The notes under the pieces: model-generated | Database searches by the model: none | Seen by the model: the letters and a program-made list of their open reading frames with translations, nothing else | What the model was told of the DNA's origin: nothing | From: Deltaproteobacteria bacterium | GTDB lineage: Bacteria; UBA10199; DSSB01 | Reading direction: 5' to 3' | Length of the DNA: 16,148 bases | Assembly: GCA_021414045.1 (NCBI GenBank) | Contig: JAIOPF010000218.1 | Coordinates: 1 to 16,148 of the forward strand | Program-made: the position numbers and the translations under genes | Shown here: one piece after another, positions 1 through 8,195 of the stretch | Position numbering within the stretch: the first letter of the stretch is position 1 | How the letters are laid out: every line of letters starts with the position of its first letter

Positions 1-38
1 TTTTGCCTTTTTCGATATCCTGGGCACAATGGGCCCTC

Positions 39-1409
39 ATGAGAAACCATCGCTTCTTGCCGACCCTGTCCTTGCTCTTGGTTCTGAGCGCGGCGCCCGC
101 CTGCGGAAAATTCCGTCCTCATAGCACCCAGGATGCCGAATTCCACCAGCGCGCCCAAACCCAGGAACAGGGCAAAATTTCGGTCTCGGTCGCCGCCCTT
201 GGGGACAAGGAGAGTAAATATTATTTTGGGGTTCCTCTGGCCAAAAAGGGTGTGCAACCGCTCTGGATCAAGATTGTCAACAACGACACAAAGCCTTATT
301 GGCTGCAGCCCATCAGTATCGACCCGGACTACTTTTCCCCGAATGAGGCCGCTTATCGCCATCACTTCGGCCATGCCAAGCGCGACCAGGCCCGGATGGA
401 TATTTATTTCAACGACCAGCAGGTGAATACCTATATTCCACCCGGTCAAACCGCCTCGGGTTTCCTCTATACCAATATCGATCAAGGCGCCAAAGCCGTG
501 AGCGTCGAGTTGCTGGCCGAGAAGGAACAAAAGCGTTTCTCTTTCGTGGTCCCGGTTCCCGGGCTGAAGGCGGATTTCACGCTGGTGGATTTCGACGCGC
601 TGTATAAGCCCGGAGAGATTCGCGACGTCAGCCTTCCCGAGCTGCGCCAGGAATTGGAGAAATACCCCTGCTGCACCTTCAATAAAAAACTCACCAAGAA
701 CAATGGCGACGCCGTCAACCTGGTCTTGATCGGCGACGACGAGGACTTGATCACCGCCTTCATCCGCCGCGGCTGGAAGGAAACGGCGGCCCAGGACAAG
801 GGGTCTTCGATGCGCATGTTCAAGGCCTTTTTCTTCAAGTCGACCTACGAGAACGCCCCCATGGGCAAACTCTACCTGCTCGAACGCGGCCAGGACATGT
901 CCTTTCAAAAACCGCGTCGCACCATCCATCAGCGCAACCATCTCCGCCTCTGGATGACGCCGCTGCGTTACCAGGGCAAGGCCGTGTGGATAGGGACCAT
1001 CAGTCGCGACATCGGGATACGCGCGACTCTCAAATCGCCTTTTTTCATGACGCATAAGATTGATTCGGATCTCGACGAGGCTCGCGATTTCGTCCTCCAG
1101 GATTTGCTGGCTTCGGAAGCGGTGGGCAGTTTCGGTTACGTCAAGGGTGTCGGAGAGTCGAGTTACGAACATCCCATCAAGAATGCCATGGGAGATACCT
1201 GGTACACGGACGGACTTCGAGTGGTGGTTTTCTTCACCGATTACCCGACGCCGGTTCTCGACGTGAAACAGTTGCCATGGGAAACCCCGCCCCAGGAGCA
1301 CGCCGATTTTTTCAAGGCCTATCCCGAATATCTCGAGGCCGACCCCTCGGTGCCCGTGCCGATTTCGGCGGCTCCCGCCAAGGCCCCCGCGGGTAAGTCC
1401 GATCTTTAG
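39..1409 (+). CDS. Lipoprotein with LssY-like C-terminal domain
   Basis: 456 aa from ATG 39. An in-frame TTG at 3 exists, but the ATG places a clean signal peptide at the N-terminus (MRNH, then a Leu-rich core). The signal ends at Cys22 in a relaxed lipobox (SAAPAC; Ala rather than Leu at -3), so an envelope-anchored lipoprotein is likely. Residues about 45-200 look like a beta-rich domain of unknown family. Residues about 213-378 match what I know of the LssY C-terminal family: NLVLIGDDEDL, an RxGW, a GQDMSFQKP, a RNHLRLW, VWIGTISRD, and THKIDxDLDEARD with a conserved His near 339. LssY is named from the Legionella Lss locus; the biochemical role of this domain is not known to me. It heads a same-strand run with the next gene starting 23 nt downstream. 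No promoter is visible because the window begins here. I am sure of the gene, fairly sure of the domain, and propose no function. Confidence 0.85.
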   Translation: MRNHRFLPTLSLLLVLSAAPACGKFRPHSTQDAEFHQRAQTQEQGKISVSVAALGDKESKYYFGVPLAKKGVQPLWIKIVNNDTKPYWLQPISIDPDYFSPNEAAYRHHFGHAKRDQARMDIYFNDQQVNTYIPPGQTASGFLYTNIDQGAKAVSVELLAEKEQKRFSFVVPVPGLKADFTLVDFDALYKPGEIRDVSLPELRQELEKYPCCTFNKKLTKNNGDAVNLVLIGDDEDLITAFIRRGWKETAAQDKGSSMRMFKAFFFKSTYENAPMGKLYLLERGQDMSFQKPRRTIHQRNHLRLWMTPLRYQGKAVWIGTISRDIGIRATLKSPFFMTHKIDSDLDEARDFVLQDLLASEAVGSFGYVKGVGESSYEHPIKNAMGDTWYTDGLRVVVFFTDYPTPVLDVKQLPWETPPQEHADFFKAYPEYLEADPSVPVPISAAPAKAPAGKSDL

Positions 1410-1432
1410 AGTTGGAGAAGGAGGAATCATTC

Positions 1433-2023
1433 ATGCCTGCCAAGACAAGGAAAGCATTTCGAACAGGTTTTCTGCTTCTAATTTTATGTCTCGCTTCCGG
1501 GGCCTATGCGAAGGACGACAAGCCCCCCAAAGCGAAGGTCAAGGGCCAGACCAACTGCACTATGAAATTCGAACTGCGCAGCTGGGCGGTTTTCTATAAA
1601 TCGGGGAAAGGCGAGGGCACCATCACCTGCGATAACAAGCAGAAGATGGACGTGAAAATTCGCACCCACGGCGGTGGCGTCCAGTTTGGCAAGAACAATA
1701 TTGCCAATGGCCAGGGTAAATTCTCCCCCGTCAAAAATCTCGACGAGCTGATCGGAAAATACGCCTCGGTGGGCGGACACGGCGGTGCCGTCAAGTCGCG
1801 AATCGGCCAATCTCTCTCGAAGGACGATATCTCCCTTGATATCAAGGGCACCGGAACCGGGGTGGATTTCGGCTTCGACTTCGGGAGTTTTAGGATTTCG
1901 CGAATGACCGACCAAGACAAGGAAGAGTGGGAAGAGCGCGAAGAAAAGGAAGAAGCCAAGAAAGTCCAAGAAGCGAAGGAAAAAGCCGCGGAGGAAGCGG
2001 CCAAGAAGGAAGGATCAAAATGA
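1433..2023 (+). CDS. Exported protein resembling DUF1134/EipA family
   Basis: 196 aa. A strong ribosome site (AAGGAGG, 1418-1424) sits 8 nt before ATG 1433 and overrules the upstream in-frame TTG at 1412. Residues 1-26 form a signal peptide (basic start, FLLLILCLASG, cleavage after AYA), so the product should be periplasmic or outer-envelope. The mature part is Gly-rich and beta-like. By eye, the stretch from GKGEGT through the SLSKDDISLDIKGTGTGVDF motif to FGSFRIS follows the order of motifs in DUF1134/EipA proteins (GEGT, a DxxxxxYxxVGG-like segment, LTKDD, GTGVG, LGxxxF). EipA is an envelope-integrity protein known from alphaproteobacteria. The assignment is from memory of motifs only. The last 35 or so residues are almost all Glu, Lys and Ala, forming a charged helix or coiled coil. 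The stop overlaps the start of the next gene. Confidence 0.8.
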   Translation: MPAKTRKAFRTGFLLLILCLASGAYAKDDKPPKAKVKGQTNCTMKFELRSWAVFYKSGKGEGTITCDNKQKMDVKIRTHGGGVQFGKNNIANGQGKFSPVKNLDELIGKYASVGGHGGAVKSRIGQSLSKDDISLDIKGTGTGVDFGFDFGSFRISRMTDQDKEEWEEREEKEEAKKVQEAKEKAAEEAAKKEGSK

Positions 2024-2640
2024 AACTATTTTACAAGCCCGGAAGCTGTGCCCTGGCGCCGCACATCGCCCTGCACTGGATTGGCAAGCCTTTCGAGTTG
2101 GAACGGGTCGACCAGGACAAGATGCGCGCCCCGGAGTATTTGAAGCTCAATCCCTTGGGCAAGGTGCCCGCGCTGATCGAAGACGACGGTCAAGTCCTCA
2201 CCGAATGCGGGGCCATCCTGGAATATCTGGCCGATCGCTCTCCCGAGACCAAGCTGGGGCCGGGCGCCGACCCGCGCGAGCGTTACGAGATCCACCAATG
2301 GCTCTCCCATCTCGGCGGCAACGTCCACCCCGCTTTTTTTCCTTTCTTCAATCCCGGACGGTATTCGAAGGAAGCCGGGCATCATCCGGCGATCAAAGAT
2401 GCCGCGGTAGAGGCCGTAAATCGCCAGATGGAACTTTTAAATGAGAGGTTGGCCGGAAGGGAATGGGTTGCCTTGGATCGCAAGACCATCGTCGATGCCT
2501 ATCTGTTTGCCATTCTTCGATGGATCAAAAATTTTCCGCGCAAGATCGCGGAGTACCCCAACCTTCATCGCTTCTATCAAAAGATGGCGGCGGATCCCGG
2601 CGTTCAGCGCGCGATGGCCGACCAAAAAGTCGAAGCTTAA
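2020..2640 (+). CDS. Glutathione S-transferase, beta-class-like
   Basis: 206 aa from ATG 2020, which overlaps the previous stop (ATGA, 2020-2023), so the two genes are probably translationally coupled. The frame is open further upstream, but that part lies inside the preceding gene and encodes nothing family-like. The N-terminal thioredoxin fold is clear: MKLFYKPGSC with Cys10, the residue that contacts glutathione in beta-class bacterial enzymes; LNPLGKVPAL with the cis-Pro; and the LTEC...EYLAD segment where the glutathione gamma-Glu is held. The C-terminal all-helical domain spans about residues 85-205 and includes IVDAYLFAILRW, close to the usual hydrophobic-core and N-capping motif. Expected to be cytoplasmic and to conjugate or reduce electrophiles with glutathione; the substrate cannot be told from sequence. 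A cytoplasmic detoxification enzyme coupled to two envelope proteins is an odd grouping. It ends 3 nt before a convergent gene, with no terminator visible. Confidence 0.92.
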   Translation: MKLFYKPGSCALAPHIALHWIGKPFELERVDQDKMRAPEYLKLNPLGKVPALIEDDGQVLTECGAILEYLADRSPETKLGPGADPRERYEIHQWLSHLGGNVHPAFFPFFNPGRYSKEAGHHPAIKDAAVEAVNRQMELLNERLAGREWVALDRKTIVDAYLFAILRWIKNFPRKIAEYPNLHRFYQKMAADPGVQRAMADQKVEA

Positions 2641-2643
2641 CTG

Positions 2644-3666
2644 TTATTCCGCGAAGGGCCCGCCGAAGGCGCCAATGTCGTTGCGCGAGCCGTCCGGATT
2701 GTTGAAAGAGGGACTGGGATCCCCCGCGTTGATGGCCGGCGAGGAGTTTTGCAGGGTGAAGTCGTCGTTGCTTGCGTCGTAGAAGAGCGGATCGGTGGAG
2801 AAGTTATTGGCGATGACGCTGGAACCGCCGAGTCCGTTGGCCTGGTTCGCGGTCAGATCCGTGCCGTTGAGGTAGAAGTCGGCTTCGGAGTTGTCGAAGC
2901 AAATATTGTAAAGAATGTCGGCCGACGTTGTCGCGTCGGTATCCGCGAATCCAGCGCCGAAACCATTGAAGCCGTTCTGGTAGAAAATATTGTTTTCAAA
3001 GCCGCCGGTCGCGCCGAAATTCAGGCGCAGCCCATCGGAATCTCCGAAAGCCACCACGTTGTTGTTGAAGGTCACGTTTCCGTCGTCGATTTCGACCTGG
3101 GCGGGATGGTCGCTGGTTTGACCCGTCCCGGAATTGCCCGAGACCACGACATTGTTGATGATCAGGCCGTTGGAGTTCTTGGCGTAGATGCCGCTGCCTG
3201 CCGTGTCGGCCCGGTTGCCGGTGATGTAGAGATTGCTCAGGATGCCGCTGGAATTCTCGGCATAGATGCCGCCGCCCAAGTCGTTGCGGCCGTTCACGAT
3301 GGTCAGGTTGGAGATGATGCCGGTGTTGTAGTTGAACAGATTGAGGACGGTATTCGCGCCCTGGGCGTCAAGGATGGTGTTGGCCGGGCTCTCGGCTTTG
3401 ATTGAGACGCCGTTTTTCATGTAAATCGGGAAATATTCGCCATTGGTGGAAGGCGAGTAGGTGCCAGGTTGGAGGTAAACGGTGTCACCGGGATTGGCCA
3501 GGTCGATGGCCCCTTGGATGGTGTAAACGTCGTCGGCGGCATTGCAGGAGTAATAGCCGTAGTAAGGATCGTAGCAGTCGCCGACGAAGTAATCCGTGGT
3601 GCAGCCCGTAGCCAGCGCGAAAAACGGTAAAAAAGCGAGTAGTTTCTTGAAGTTGGATTGTTTCAT
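2644..3666 (-). CDS. Parallel beta-helix repeat lipoprotein
   Basis: 340 aa. The start at 3666 is chosen over an in-frame upstream start at 3708 because it gives a textbook lipoprotein signal: MKQSNFKK, a hydrophobic core, then LATGC with the lipid-bearing Cys22. An AAAGG lies only a few bases upstream. After a Tyr/Asp/Cys-rich stretch (Cys31 and Cys41 may pair), residues about 47-70 carry the common entry motif of pectin-lyase-fold proteins (TIQGAIDLANPGDTVYLQPGTY). About 220 residues of Asn- and Gly-rich rungs follow (SNLTIVNG, SNLYITGN, INNVVVSGN, FNNNVVAFG). The end, SPAINAGDP...DIGAFGGP, is the usual close of such right-handed beta-helix proteins. Family members bind or cleave polysaccharide or act as adhesins; no catalytic residues are recognisable here. 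A weak -10 candidate on this strand is TAGAAT (3723-3728), with no good -35. Outer-membrane or cell-surface location is inferred from the lipobox. Confidence 0.9.
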   Translation of the reverse strand: MKQSNFKKLLAFLPFFALATGCTTDYFVGDCYDPYYGYYSCNAADDVYTIQGAIDLANPGDTVYLQPGTYSPSTNGEYFPIYMKNGVSIKAESPANTILDAQGANTVLNLFNYNTGIISNLTIVNGRNDLGGGIYAENSSGILSNLYITGNRADTAGSGIYAKNSNGLIINNVVVSGNSGTGQTSDHPAQVEIDDGNVTFNNNVVAFGDSDGLRLNFGATGGFENNIFYQNGFNGFGAGFADTDATTSADILYNICFDNSEADFYLNGTDLTANQANGLGGSSVIANNFSTDPLFYDASNDDFTLQNSSPAINAGDPSPSFNNPDGSRNDIGAFGGPFAE

Positions 3667-3766
3667 GACCCTTTGACCTTGATGGGGGATGGTGCTGGAG
3701 CGCCTCAATAGCCCTCCCCTGGATTCTATGGATCTTGGATGGCTAGTGGAAGGTTAAAAGCTGGGC

Positions 3767-3805
3767 AATAAAAAACCCCATTCACTTCAGGGTGAACGGG
3801 GTTTT
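3767..3805 (-). terminator. Rho-independent terminator of the ribonucleotide reductase gene
   Basis: Read on the minus strand, a hairpin pairs 3798-3805 with 3772-3779 and 3792-3796 with 3781-3785, with one mismatch and a 6-nt loop. Six T residues, an A and two more T residues follow. It begins 26 nt after the reductase stop codon. It should stop transcription before the beta-helix lipoprotein gene, which implies that gene has its own promoter in about 3670-3765. Confidence 0.88.
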
Positions 3806-3830
3806 GGGGTTCAGATTTTAGGATGAGCGA

Positions 3831-6800
3831 CTAAGAGCAGCCCATCGAATTCCCGCAGTTCAGGCACTTGTAGCAGGCTCCGTTGCGCACCGTGATGTGG
3901 CCGCATTGGTCGCAGAAGGGGGCGTCGCCCATCATCGTCGAGAGGTGGTCGCTCAAGGTGTTCTCGGCCTTGCCTTCCACCAACTCCGCCTTGTCGCCTT
4001 GGATCACCGCCAGTTGAGGAGGCGAAGAGGGCTTGGCTTCGGCCGGGACGATCTTGTCGGCCAAGGCCTTGGCGCTGGCCATTTCGCCGAGTTGTTCTTG
4101 GGTGGGCTTGACCTGCACCAGGTCGGTGCGGCCCATGTACTCGAGGCCCAAGAGACGGAAGATGTAGTCAATGATGGAGGTCGCGAACTTGATGTTCGGG
4201 TGATCGACGGGACCTTGGGGCTCGAAACGGGTGAAGGTGAAGACGTCGACGAATTCCTTCAGCGGAACTCCGTATTGCAGGCCCAAGGAGACCGCGATGG
4301 CGAAGCAGTTCATCATGCTGCGGAAGGCGGCGCCTTCCTTGTGCATGTCGATGAAGATCTCGCCCAGGGTGCCGTCTTCGTGCTCGCCGGTGCGGAGATA
4401 GACCTTGTTGCCGCCGACGCGGGCCTCTTGGGTGAAACCGCGGCGCTTGCGGGGCATGCGGCGACGCTCCAGACGGGGTTGGGCGGCCAGGGAGGTTTCA
4501 TCCTTGGCTTCTTCCTTCTTCTTATCGGCCTTGGAGGAAAGCGGTTGGCTCAGTTTGCAACCGTCGCGGTACAGGGCCACGGCCTTCAGCCCCAGCTTCC
4601 AACCTTCCATGTAGATCTCTTCGATGTCCTCGACGGTGGCCTCGGTGGGGAGGTTGACCGTCTTGCTGATGGCGCCGGAGAGGAAGGGCTGGGTGGCCGC
4701 CATCATGCGGACGTGGCTCATCGGGGCCAGGAAACGCTTGCCGATTTGACCGCACTTGTTGGCGCAGTCGAAGATGGGCAGATGGTCGGGATTGAGATGC
4801 GGGGCGCCTTCGATGGTCATGCGTCCGCAGATCACGTCGTTGGCTTCCTGCACTTGGGCGGCGGTGAAGCCCAGGGCCGAGAGCAGGTTGAAGCTGGGGT
4901 CCTTGGACCTTTCCTTCTTGATGTTCAGGCGGTTCAAGGTTTCTTCGCCGATGTTCCAGGCGCTGAAGGCCTGGGAGATGTCGAAGACGCCTTCGAGGGT
5001 GGTCTCGATCTTCTCGATCTCGGCGTCGGTGAAGCCCTTGGCGTGCAGGCTGTCGCGGTTGACGTGGGGCGCGGCGTGGAGGCTGGAAGTGCCGCGCACG
5101 TAGGTGACGATGTCGGCGACTTCGCGGGCGGAGTAGCCGAGCTTCTTGAGCGCGAAGGGAACCGATTGGTTGATGATCTTGAAGTAACCGCCGCCGGCCA
5201 GCTTCTTGAACTTCACCAGGGCGAAGTCGGGTTCGATGCCGGTGGTGTCGCAGTCCATCAAGAGGCCGATGGTGCCGGTGGGCGCCAAGACGGTGGCTTG
5301 GGCGTTGCGGTAGCCGTGCTGCTCGCCGAGCTTGAGGGCGGCATCCCAATCTTCTTGGGCGGCCTTGACCAGTTCGGCCGGGCAATGTTCCGGAGCGATC
5401 TTGTAGGCCGCGTCGCGGTGCATGCCGATGACCTCGAGCATGGGCTCGCGATTGGCCTCGAAACCCGGGAAGGGCGCCTTGGCGGCCGCGATCTCGGCGG
5501 AGGCCGCATAGGCATGGCCGCAGAGAATGGCGGTGAGGGCGCCGGCGGTCTGGCGCCCCTCTTCGGAATCGTAGGGAATGCCTTGGATCATCAGGGCCGA
5601 ACCGAGGTTGGCATAGCCCAAGCCGAGGGGACGGAAGTCGTGGCTATTTTGCGCGATCTGGCTGGTCGGATACGAACTGAAATCCACCAGGATCTCTTGC
5701 GCCAGGATCAGCGTGCGGATGGCGTGCTGATAGCCCTCGACGTCCCAAGTGCCGTCTTCATTGAGGTACTTGGTCAGATTGATCGAGGAAAGGTTGCAGG
5801 CCGTGTCGTCCAAGAACATGTACTCGGAGCAGGGATTGCTGGCGTTGATGCGGCCGGTGTTCTTGCTGGTATGCCAGCGGTTGATCGTCGAATCGTATTG
5901 CAGTCCGGGATCGGCGCAAGCCCAAGCGGCGAAGGCGATCTGTTTGAAGAGGTCGCGGGCCTGGAAGACGTCGCCCACGGCGCCGGTGGTGCGGAAGTAG
6001 GTCTTCCATTCTTTGTCCTCGATCACCGCGTTCATGAATTCATCGGTGACGCGTACCGAGTTATTGGAGTTCTGCCCGCCGACGGTGCGGTAGGCGTCGC
6101 CGTTGAAATCGCTGGAATAACCGGCTTCGATCAGGGCCGCGACCTTGCGCTCTTCGCGGACCTTCCAGTTGATGAAGTTGACGATCTCGGGATGGTCCAT
6201 ATCGAGGCAGACCATCTTGGCCGCCCGCCGCGTGGTGCCGCCGCTCTTGGTGGCGCCGGCGCCGCGATCGAGGACTTCGAGGAAGCTCATCAGGCCCGAG
6301 GAGGTGCCGCCGCCGCTGAGTTTTTCTTGGGCGCCGCGGATGCGGGAGAAGTTGGAGCCGGTGCCCGAGCCGTACTTGAAGAGGCGGGCTTCGTTCTTCG
6401 CGAGATCGAAGATGCTCATGAGGTCGTCATCCACAGATTGGATGAAGCAGGCCGAGCATTGCGGGTGCTCGTAGGAGTTGGTAGTTAGGGCTATGGTGTC
6501 GGTGGCCGGGTTCCAGAAGTGGTTTCCGCCCGAGCCCTCGATGCCGTACTCTTGATAGAGGCCGCAGTTGAACCACACCGGCGAGTTGAAGGCGCCGCGC
6601 TGCGTGATGAGGAGGTATTTCAATTCGTCTTCGAAGGCCTGGGCGTCTTCCGGGCTCGCGAAATAGCCGCCGAGATTTTCTCCAGCGACGCGGATGCTGT
6701 GGGCAATGCGATGGACGACTTGCTTGGCGGAGGTCTCGCGTCCGGTCACGGGCACGCCCGCCTTGCGGAAATACTTCGAGACGATGATGTCGGTGGCGAG

Positions 6801-7019
6801 TTGGCTCCAGCCCTTGGGGATTTCGGCGTTGTCCATCTTGAAGACCACGGAACCGTCGGGATTGGTGATCACCGAGGTGCGGTATTCATAAGCGATACTT
6901 TCTAAGGGATCCTTCCCGGCCTCGGTATGGCGGCGGGTGATCTTGAGCCCTTTCCCTTTGCCGGCATTGGCGGCGGGACGGCGATTCGAGCGGACGGACG
7001 GTAGAGCCTTCACGGACAT
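3831..7019 (-). CDS. nrdJ: Adenosylcobalamin-dependent (class II) ribonucleotide reductase
   Basis: 1062 aa. The start at 7019 follows an AGGAGG only 4 nt upstream; a longer in-frame start at 7061 has no such site. The enzyme reduces ribonucleotides to deoxyribonucleotides using a radical made from coenzyme B12, in the cytoplasm. NPCSEY gives the N-x-C-x-E triad (Asn395, thiyl Cys397, Glu399). Redox partners are Cys408 (CNLSS, 11 residues later) and Cys191 in [17 protein letters not shown] and [18 protein letters not shown] are further family motifs. After the barrel, a Lys/Glu-rich linker (about 825-860) leads to a TSCPD-type domain (about 860-967). The end is a zinc-ribbon-like tail: Cys1036/1039, Cys1049/1052/1055 and Cys1061, the penultimate residue, probably the shuttle cysteines that re-reduce the active site. 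This matches the long NrdJ type with a C-terminal zinc ribbon. No ATP-cone is recognisable. Its promoter carries NrdR-box-like repeats, and a terminator follows. Confidence 0.97.
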   Translation of the reverse strand: MSVKALPSVRSNRRPAANAGKGKGLKITRRHTEAGKDPLESIAYEYRTSVITNPDGSVVFKMDNAEIPKGWSQLATDIIVSKYFRKAGVPVTGRETSAKQVVHRIAHSIRVAGENLGGYFASPEDAQAFEDELKYLLITQRGAFNSPVWFNCGLYQEYGIEGSGGNHFWNPATDTIALTTNSYEHPQCSACFIQSVDDDLMSIFDLAKNEARLFKYGSGTGSNFSRIRGAQEKLSGGGTSSGLMSFLEVLDRGAGATKSGGTTRRAAKMVCLDMDHPEIVNFINWKVREERKVAALIEAGYSSDFNGDAYRTVGGQNSNNSVRVTDEFMNAVIEDKEWKTYFRTTGAVGDVFQARDLFKQIAFAAWACADPGLQYDSTINRWHTSKNTGRINASNPCSEYMFLDDTACNLSSINLTKYLNEDGTWDVEGYQHAIRTLILAQEILVDFSSYPTSQIAQNSHDFRPLGLGYANLGSALMIQGIPYDSEEGRQTAGALTAILCGHAYAASAEIAAAKAPFPGFEANREPMLEVIGMHRDAAYKIAPEHCPAELVKAAQEDWDAALKLGEQHGYRNAQATVLAPTGTIGLLMDCDTTGIEPDFALVKFKKLAGGGYFKIINQSVPFALKKLGYSAREVADIVTYVRGTSSLHAAPHVNRDSLHAKGFTDAEIEKIETTLEGVFDISQAFSAWNIGEETLNRLNIKKERSKDPSFNLLSALGFTAAQVQEANDVICGRMTIEGAPHLNPDHLPIFDCANKCGQIGKRFLAPMSHVRMMAATQPFLSGAISKTVNLPTEATVEDIEEIYMEGWKLGLKAVALYRDGCKLSQPLSSKADKKKEEAKDETSLAAQPRLERRRMPRKRRGFTQEARVGGNKVYLRTGEHEDGTLGEIFIDMHKEGAAFRSMMNCFAIAVSLGLQYGVPLKEFVDVFTFTRFEPQGPVDHPNIKFATSIIDYIFRLLGLEYMGRTDLVQVKPTQEQLGEMASAKALADKIVPAEAKPSSPPQLAVIQGDKAELVEGKAENTLSDHLSTMMGDAPFCDQCGHITVRNGACYKCLNCGNSMGCS

Positions 7020-7104
7020 GATTCCTCCTCGAGAGAGATAGAAAGTGACGCGGGGCGGCAAACGCCATTAAACCCCTGGGATTTAAGAAATTTTGTTTAT
7101 TTGG

Positions 7105-7132
7105 ATTATAGAACCTGGGAAGAAAAACACAA
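7105..7132 (-). promoter_or_regulatory. Probable promoter of the reductase gene
   Basis: On the minus strand, TATAAT (7110 to 7105) is a perfect -10. TTGTGT (7132 to 7127) sits 16 nt upstream as a weak -35 that keeps only the TTG. Transcription would begin near 7098, giving a leader of about 80 nt. The -35 lies inside the proximal NrdR-like box, the arrangement expected for repression. Confidence 0.6.
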
Positions 7133-7173
7133 TATCTAGTACTCTTTCGTCTTGTCATAACTAGATGCTGTGG
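7127..7173. promoter_or_regulatory. Pair of NrdR-box-like sites
   Basis: Site 1 (7127-7142) reads ACACAATATCTAGTAC and agrees at 13 of 16 positions with the published NrdR consensus (acaCwAtATaTwGtgt, as I recall it). Site 2 (7158-7173), read on the minus strand, is CCACAGCATCTAGTTA, matching the consensus at 10 of 16 positions and site 1 at 11 of 16. They are separated by 15 bp, so the centres are 31 bp apart, about three helical turns. That is the spacing described for NrdR, which represses ribonucleotide reductase genes when nucleotide levels are sufficient. The sites lie upstream of and across the -35 of the reductase promoter. No nrdR gene is in this window. Site 2 is the weaker call. 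Confidence 0.7.
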
Positions 7174-7200
7174 TCAACGAATTTTCTTTTTGGGGAGAAA

Positions 7201-7288
7201 AAAGCCCGCGAAAGTAGGGAGAGTCTGGCTCTCCGGGAGAAAATTTTCTCATCTGATGATTTTCATTCGTCTTTTCTCAGGGGGCTTT
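7201..7288 (+). other. Possible structured leader upstream of lgt
   Basis: The roughly 200-nt gap before lgt holds nested complementarity. AAAGCCC (7201-7207) pairs with GGGCTTT (7282-7288). Inside lies a 6-bp hairpin, GGAGAG/CTCTCC (7218-7234), and a perfect 14-bp palindrome GAGAAAATTTTCTC (7237-7250). It matches no riboswitch that I know. I could not find a convincing lgt promoter, so whether this stretch is transcribed is unknown. The palindrome could instead be a DNA-binding site. Confidence 0.3.
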
Positions 7289-7379
7289 CGTTGAAAATTT
7301 CGGGATGTGGCCTCGCTTGTATCTTCTTTTTTCTTCATTAGAAGCGGGGAAGCGTTTAGGTTTGAAATAGGAGTTCTTG

Positions 7380-8195
7380 ATGCCGCTCGCGACGCTGACT
7401 TTTCCGCAAATCGATCCTTTCATGTTCCGTTTTGGGCCCGTGGGACTCAGCTGGTACGCCTTCATGTACCTGCTGGGATTCACCTGCTCCTATTTTCTGC
7501 TGCGGCATCGCTATCGCAAAGGCCTCTTTCGAGTGCCTCAGGCCTCCGACGTCTCCCTTTTAGTCACCTATTGCTTCTATGGCCTCATCCTCGGGGCTCG
7601 CGTCGGTTATGTGCTGTTTTACAATTTCGGATTTTATCTCCAGCACCCCTGGGAGATTCCGGCGGTGTGGCACGGTGGCATGAGTTTTCATGGCGGCCTG
7701 CTCGGCACCATTTTGGCGATGTATTTGTTCGCGCGGAAAGTAGAGCTGCCTTTCTATCACGTTGCGGACAACGTCGGCCTCTGCGCGCCGATAGGTTTAG
7801 GCTTTGGGCGACTCGGAAATTTCATCAACGGAGAACTCTACGGAAGGGTCGGCGACGTGCCCTGGGCGATGGTGTTTCCGCGCGGAGGACTGCAGCCTCG
7901 GCATCCTTCCCAACTCTACGAGTCCTTCCTCGAAGGGCCGATTTTATGGTTGATCCTCTATGCGACGTCACGCCTGCAGAAGCGCGACGGCTTCGTTTCT
8001 TGCATGCTGCTCGTGGGATATGGCGCCCTGCGTTTCATCGTGGAATTTTTCCGGGAGCCGGACCCGCAGCTTGGCGCCGTCTTAGGTCCCTTCACGATGG
8101 GGCAAATTCTCTGTTTCGCGATGATCTTGGGGGGATTTTTGCTTATGGCTTTGCTGCCGGCGGATTCTCGCAAGGGTAATCCGTCGAATCGCTGA
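7380..8195 (+). CDS. lgt: Phosphatidylglycerol--prolipoprotein diacylglyceryl transferase
   Basis: 271 aa. AGGAG (7369-7373) lies 6 nt before ATG 7380; the in-frame TTG immediately upstream is too close to that site. This inner-membrane enzyme moves diacylglycerol from phosphatidylglycerol to the lipobox Cys of prolipoproteins, the first step of lipoprotein maturation. Several membrane helices are visible (about 24-42, 60-82, 104-118, 185-200 and 240-259). Signature elements: HGGMSFHGGLLG with His104, matching the essential His103 of the E. coli enzyme; GFGRLGNFINGELYGR (141-156) with Arg144, Asn147 and Glu152; HPSQLYE (175-181); and RFIVEFFREPD (218-228). Length is normal for the family. Two predicted lipoproteins in this window are potential substrates. 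Its 3' end overlaps 53 bp with a convergent gene, and no terminator follows. The divergent reductase gene shares the upstream region. Confidence 0.97.
   Translation: MPLATLTFPQIDPFMFRFGPVGLSWYAFMYLLGFTCSYFLLRHRYRKGLFRVPQASDVSLLVTYCFYGLILGARVGYVLFYNFGFYLQHPWEIPAVWHGGMSFHGGLLGTILAMYLFARKVELPFYHVADNVGLCAPIGLGFGRLGNFINGELYGRVGDVPWAMVFPRGGLQPRHPSQLYESFLEGPILWLILYATSRLQKRDGFVSCMLLVGYGALRFIVEFFREPDPQLGAVLGPFTMGQILCFAMILGGFLLMALLPADSRKGNPSNR

Noticed and set aside
2749..3405. 218-codon open frame on the plus strand
   Set aside because: It is a Val/Gly-rich shadow of the beta-helix lipoprotein, with no ribosome site or motif.
4522..5385. 287-codon Arg/Pro-rich open frame on the minus strand
   Set aside because: It is an out-of-frame reading within the reductase gene.
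3897..6488. 863-codon open frame on the plus strand
   Set aside because: It lies exactly antisense to the conserved reductase, is Gly/Ala/Val/Asp-rich without motifs, and has no ribosome site. It is a by-product of GC-rich third positions.
7307..8179. Arg-rich open frame overlapping lgt on the same strand
   Set aside because: The lgt frame has all catalytic motifs and a ribosome site; the other frame is low-complexity Arg/Leu/Phe.
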